Of a stretch of 5,720 nucleotides of DNA, positions 5,386 through 5,720 are shown piece by piece. The stretch's first letter is position 1; each line of letters starts with the position of its first letter. Under the pieces are notes generated by a model. It was not told the DNA's origin, ran no database searches, and worked only from the letters and a program-made list of their open reading frames with translations. The stretch comes from Phycisphaerae bacterium (GTDB lineage: Bacteria > Planctomycetota > Phycisphaerae > UBA1845), in assembly GCA_029260155.1 (NCBI GenBank), contig JAJDDU010000255.1, positions 1 to 5,720 on the forward strand, written 5' to 3'. The translations under genes and the position numbers were made by a program.

Positions 5386-5720
5386 ATGGGCTTGATCAAT
5401 CGCGTAGAAGGTTTCTTCAACGACCGCTACGACACCGTGCTGGCGAAGGATCTTATCAATAGCCAGGTGCACAAACGCCTGCCGCCGCGCACTGGGTGGC
5501 TGCATATCTACGGGAGTCTTTCGCTCCTTCTGTTCGTGAGCCAGACCGTCACGGGCATCATGCTCTTGATGTACTACCGCCCCACACCCGAGGCGGCCCA
5601 CAAGTCGATTCAGTACATCACTGCCGAGGTACAATTCGGCTGGCTGTACCGCCAGATTCACGCGTGGGGCGCGTCGTTAATGATCCTGGCGGTTTTGATC
5701 CACATGTGTCGCACGTTCTT
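5386..5720 (+). CDS. Cytochrome b (N-terminal part, b6-type) of the bc complex; runs off the window
   Basis: The first 111 residues of the integral-membrane, dihaem cytochrome b that houses the quinone sites. An amphipathic start (NRVEGFFNDRYD) leads to the first helix (about 38-64, GWLHIYGSLSLLLF to GIMLLMYYRPTP) and the second helix, which begins in FGWLYRQIHAWGASLM. H92 and H106, 14 residues apart, fit the helix B haem ligands of the cytochrome b/b6 family; the helix D partners are beyond the edge. The N-terminal sequence resembles the b6-like split or extended cytochromes b of bacterial bc complexes, but whether the C-terminal half is fused or separate cannot be seen. AAGGA (5370-5374) lies 11 nt before the ATG, a somewhat long spacing. 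The 45-nt gap after the Rieske gene has no terminator or promoter that I can see, so it belongs to the same operon. Confidence 0.94.
   Translation, partial: MGLINRVEGFFNDRYDTVLAKDLINSQVHKRLPPRTGWLHIYGSLSLLLFVSQTVTGIMLLMYYRPTPEAAHKSIQYITAEVQFGWLYRQIHAWGASLMILAVLIHMCRTF

Noticed and set aside
5200..5661. Minus-strand frame opposite Rieske and cytochrome b
   Set aside because: Antisense to the conserved Rieske motif and cytochrome b helices; no motif of its own.

Overview
The window looks like a piece of a GC-rich chromosome from a planctomycete or a relative (inference). The clues are a SUMF1-type protein ending in two dockerin/EF-hand-like calcium loops (a design common in Planctomycetota), the dense multihaem cytochrome genes and the codon use. 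No rRNA or marker gene is present to fix the taxonomy.

Left edge (1 to about 137): on the minus strand, a gene starts at position 62 behind a strong Shine-Dalgarno and runs off the window. Its first 20 residues resemble the N-terminus of IS630-family transposases. Facing it on the plus strand (126-1037) is the 3' part of a SUMF1/FGE-sulfatase-like gene with no usable start. The simplest reading is that an IS630-type element cut off the front of this gene.

Middle (1095-2336): a compact arsenic operon. A near-consensus promoter (TTGACC, 17 bp, TATACT) puts the transcription start almost on the ATG of an ArsR repressor, so its mRNA may be leaderless. arsR overlaps by 14 nt a GTG-started arsM, an arsenite S-adenosylmethionine methyltransferase that keeps the conserved cysteines of the family. 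About 365 bp with no convincing gene follow.

Right (2702-5720): a second, independent transcription unit for respiratory electron transfer. A promoter at 2702-2729 precedes, in order, a secreted tetrahaem cytochrome of the c554 type, a nine-haem cytochrome with a C-terminal membrane anchor, a Rieske iron-sulfur protein, and the start of cytochrome b. The genes are tightly packed (23, 3 and 45 nt apart). Together they look like a bc1-type quinol:cytochrome c oxidoreductase in which multihaem cytochromes occupy the place where a mono-haem cytochrome c1 would be expected. Electrons would leave quinol via cytochrome b and the Rieske cluster, pass to the nine-haem protein and then to the periplasmic tetrahaem carrier. 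The most notable item is this bc complex with nine- and four-haem cytochromes; the rest belongs to known families.
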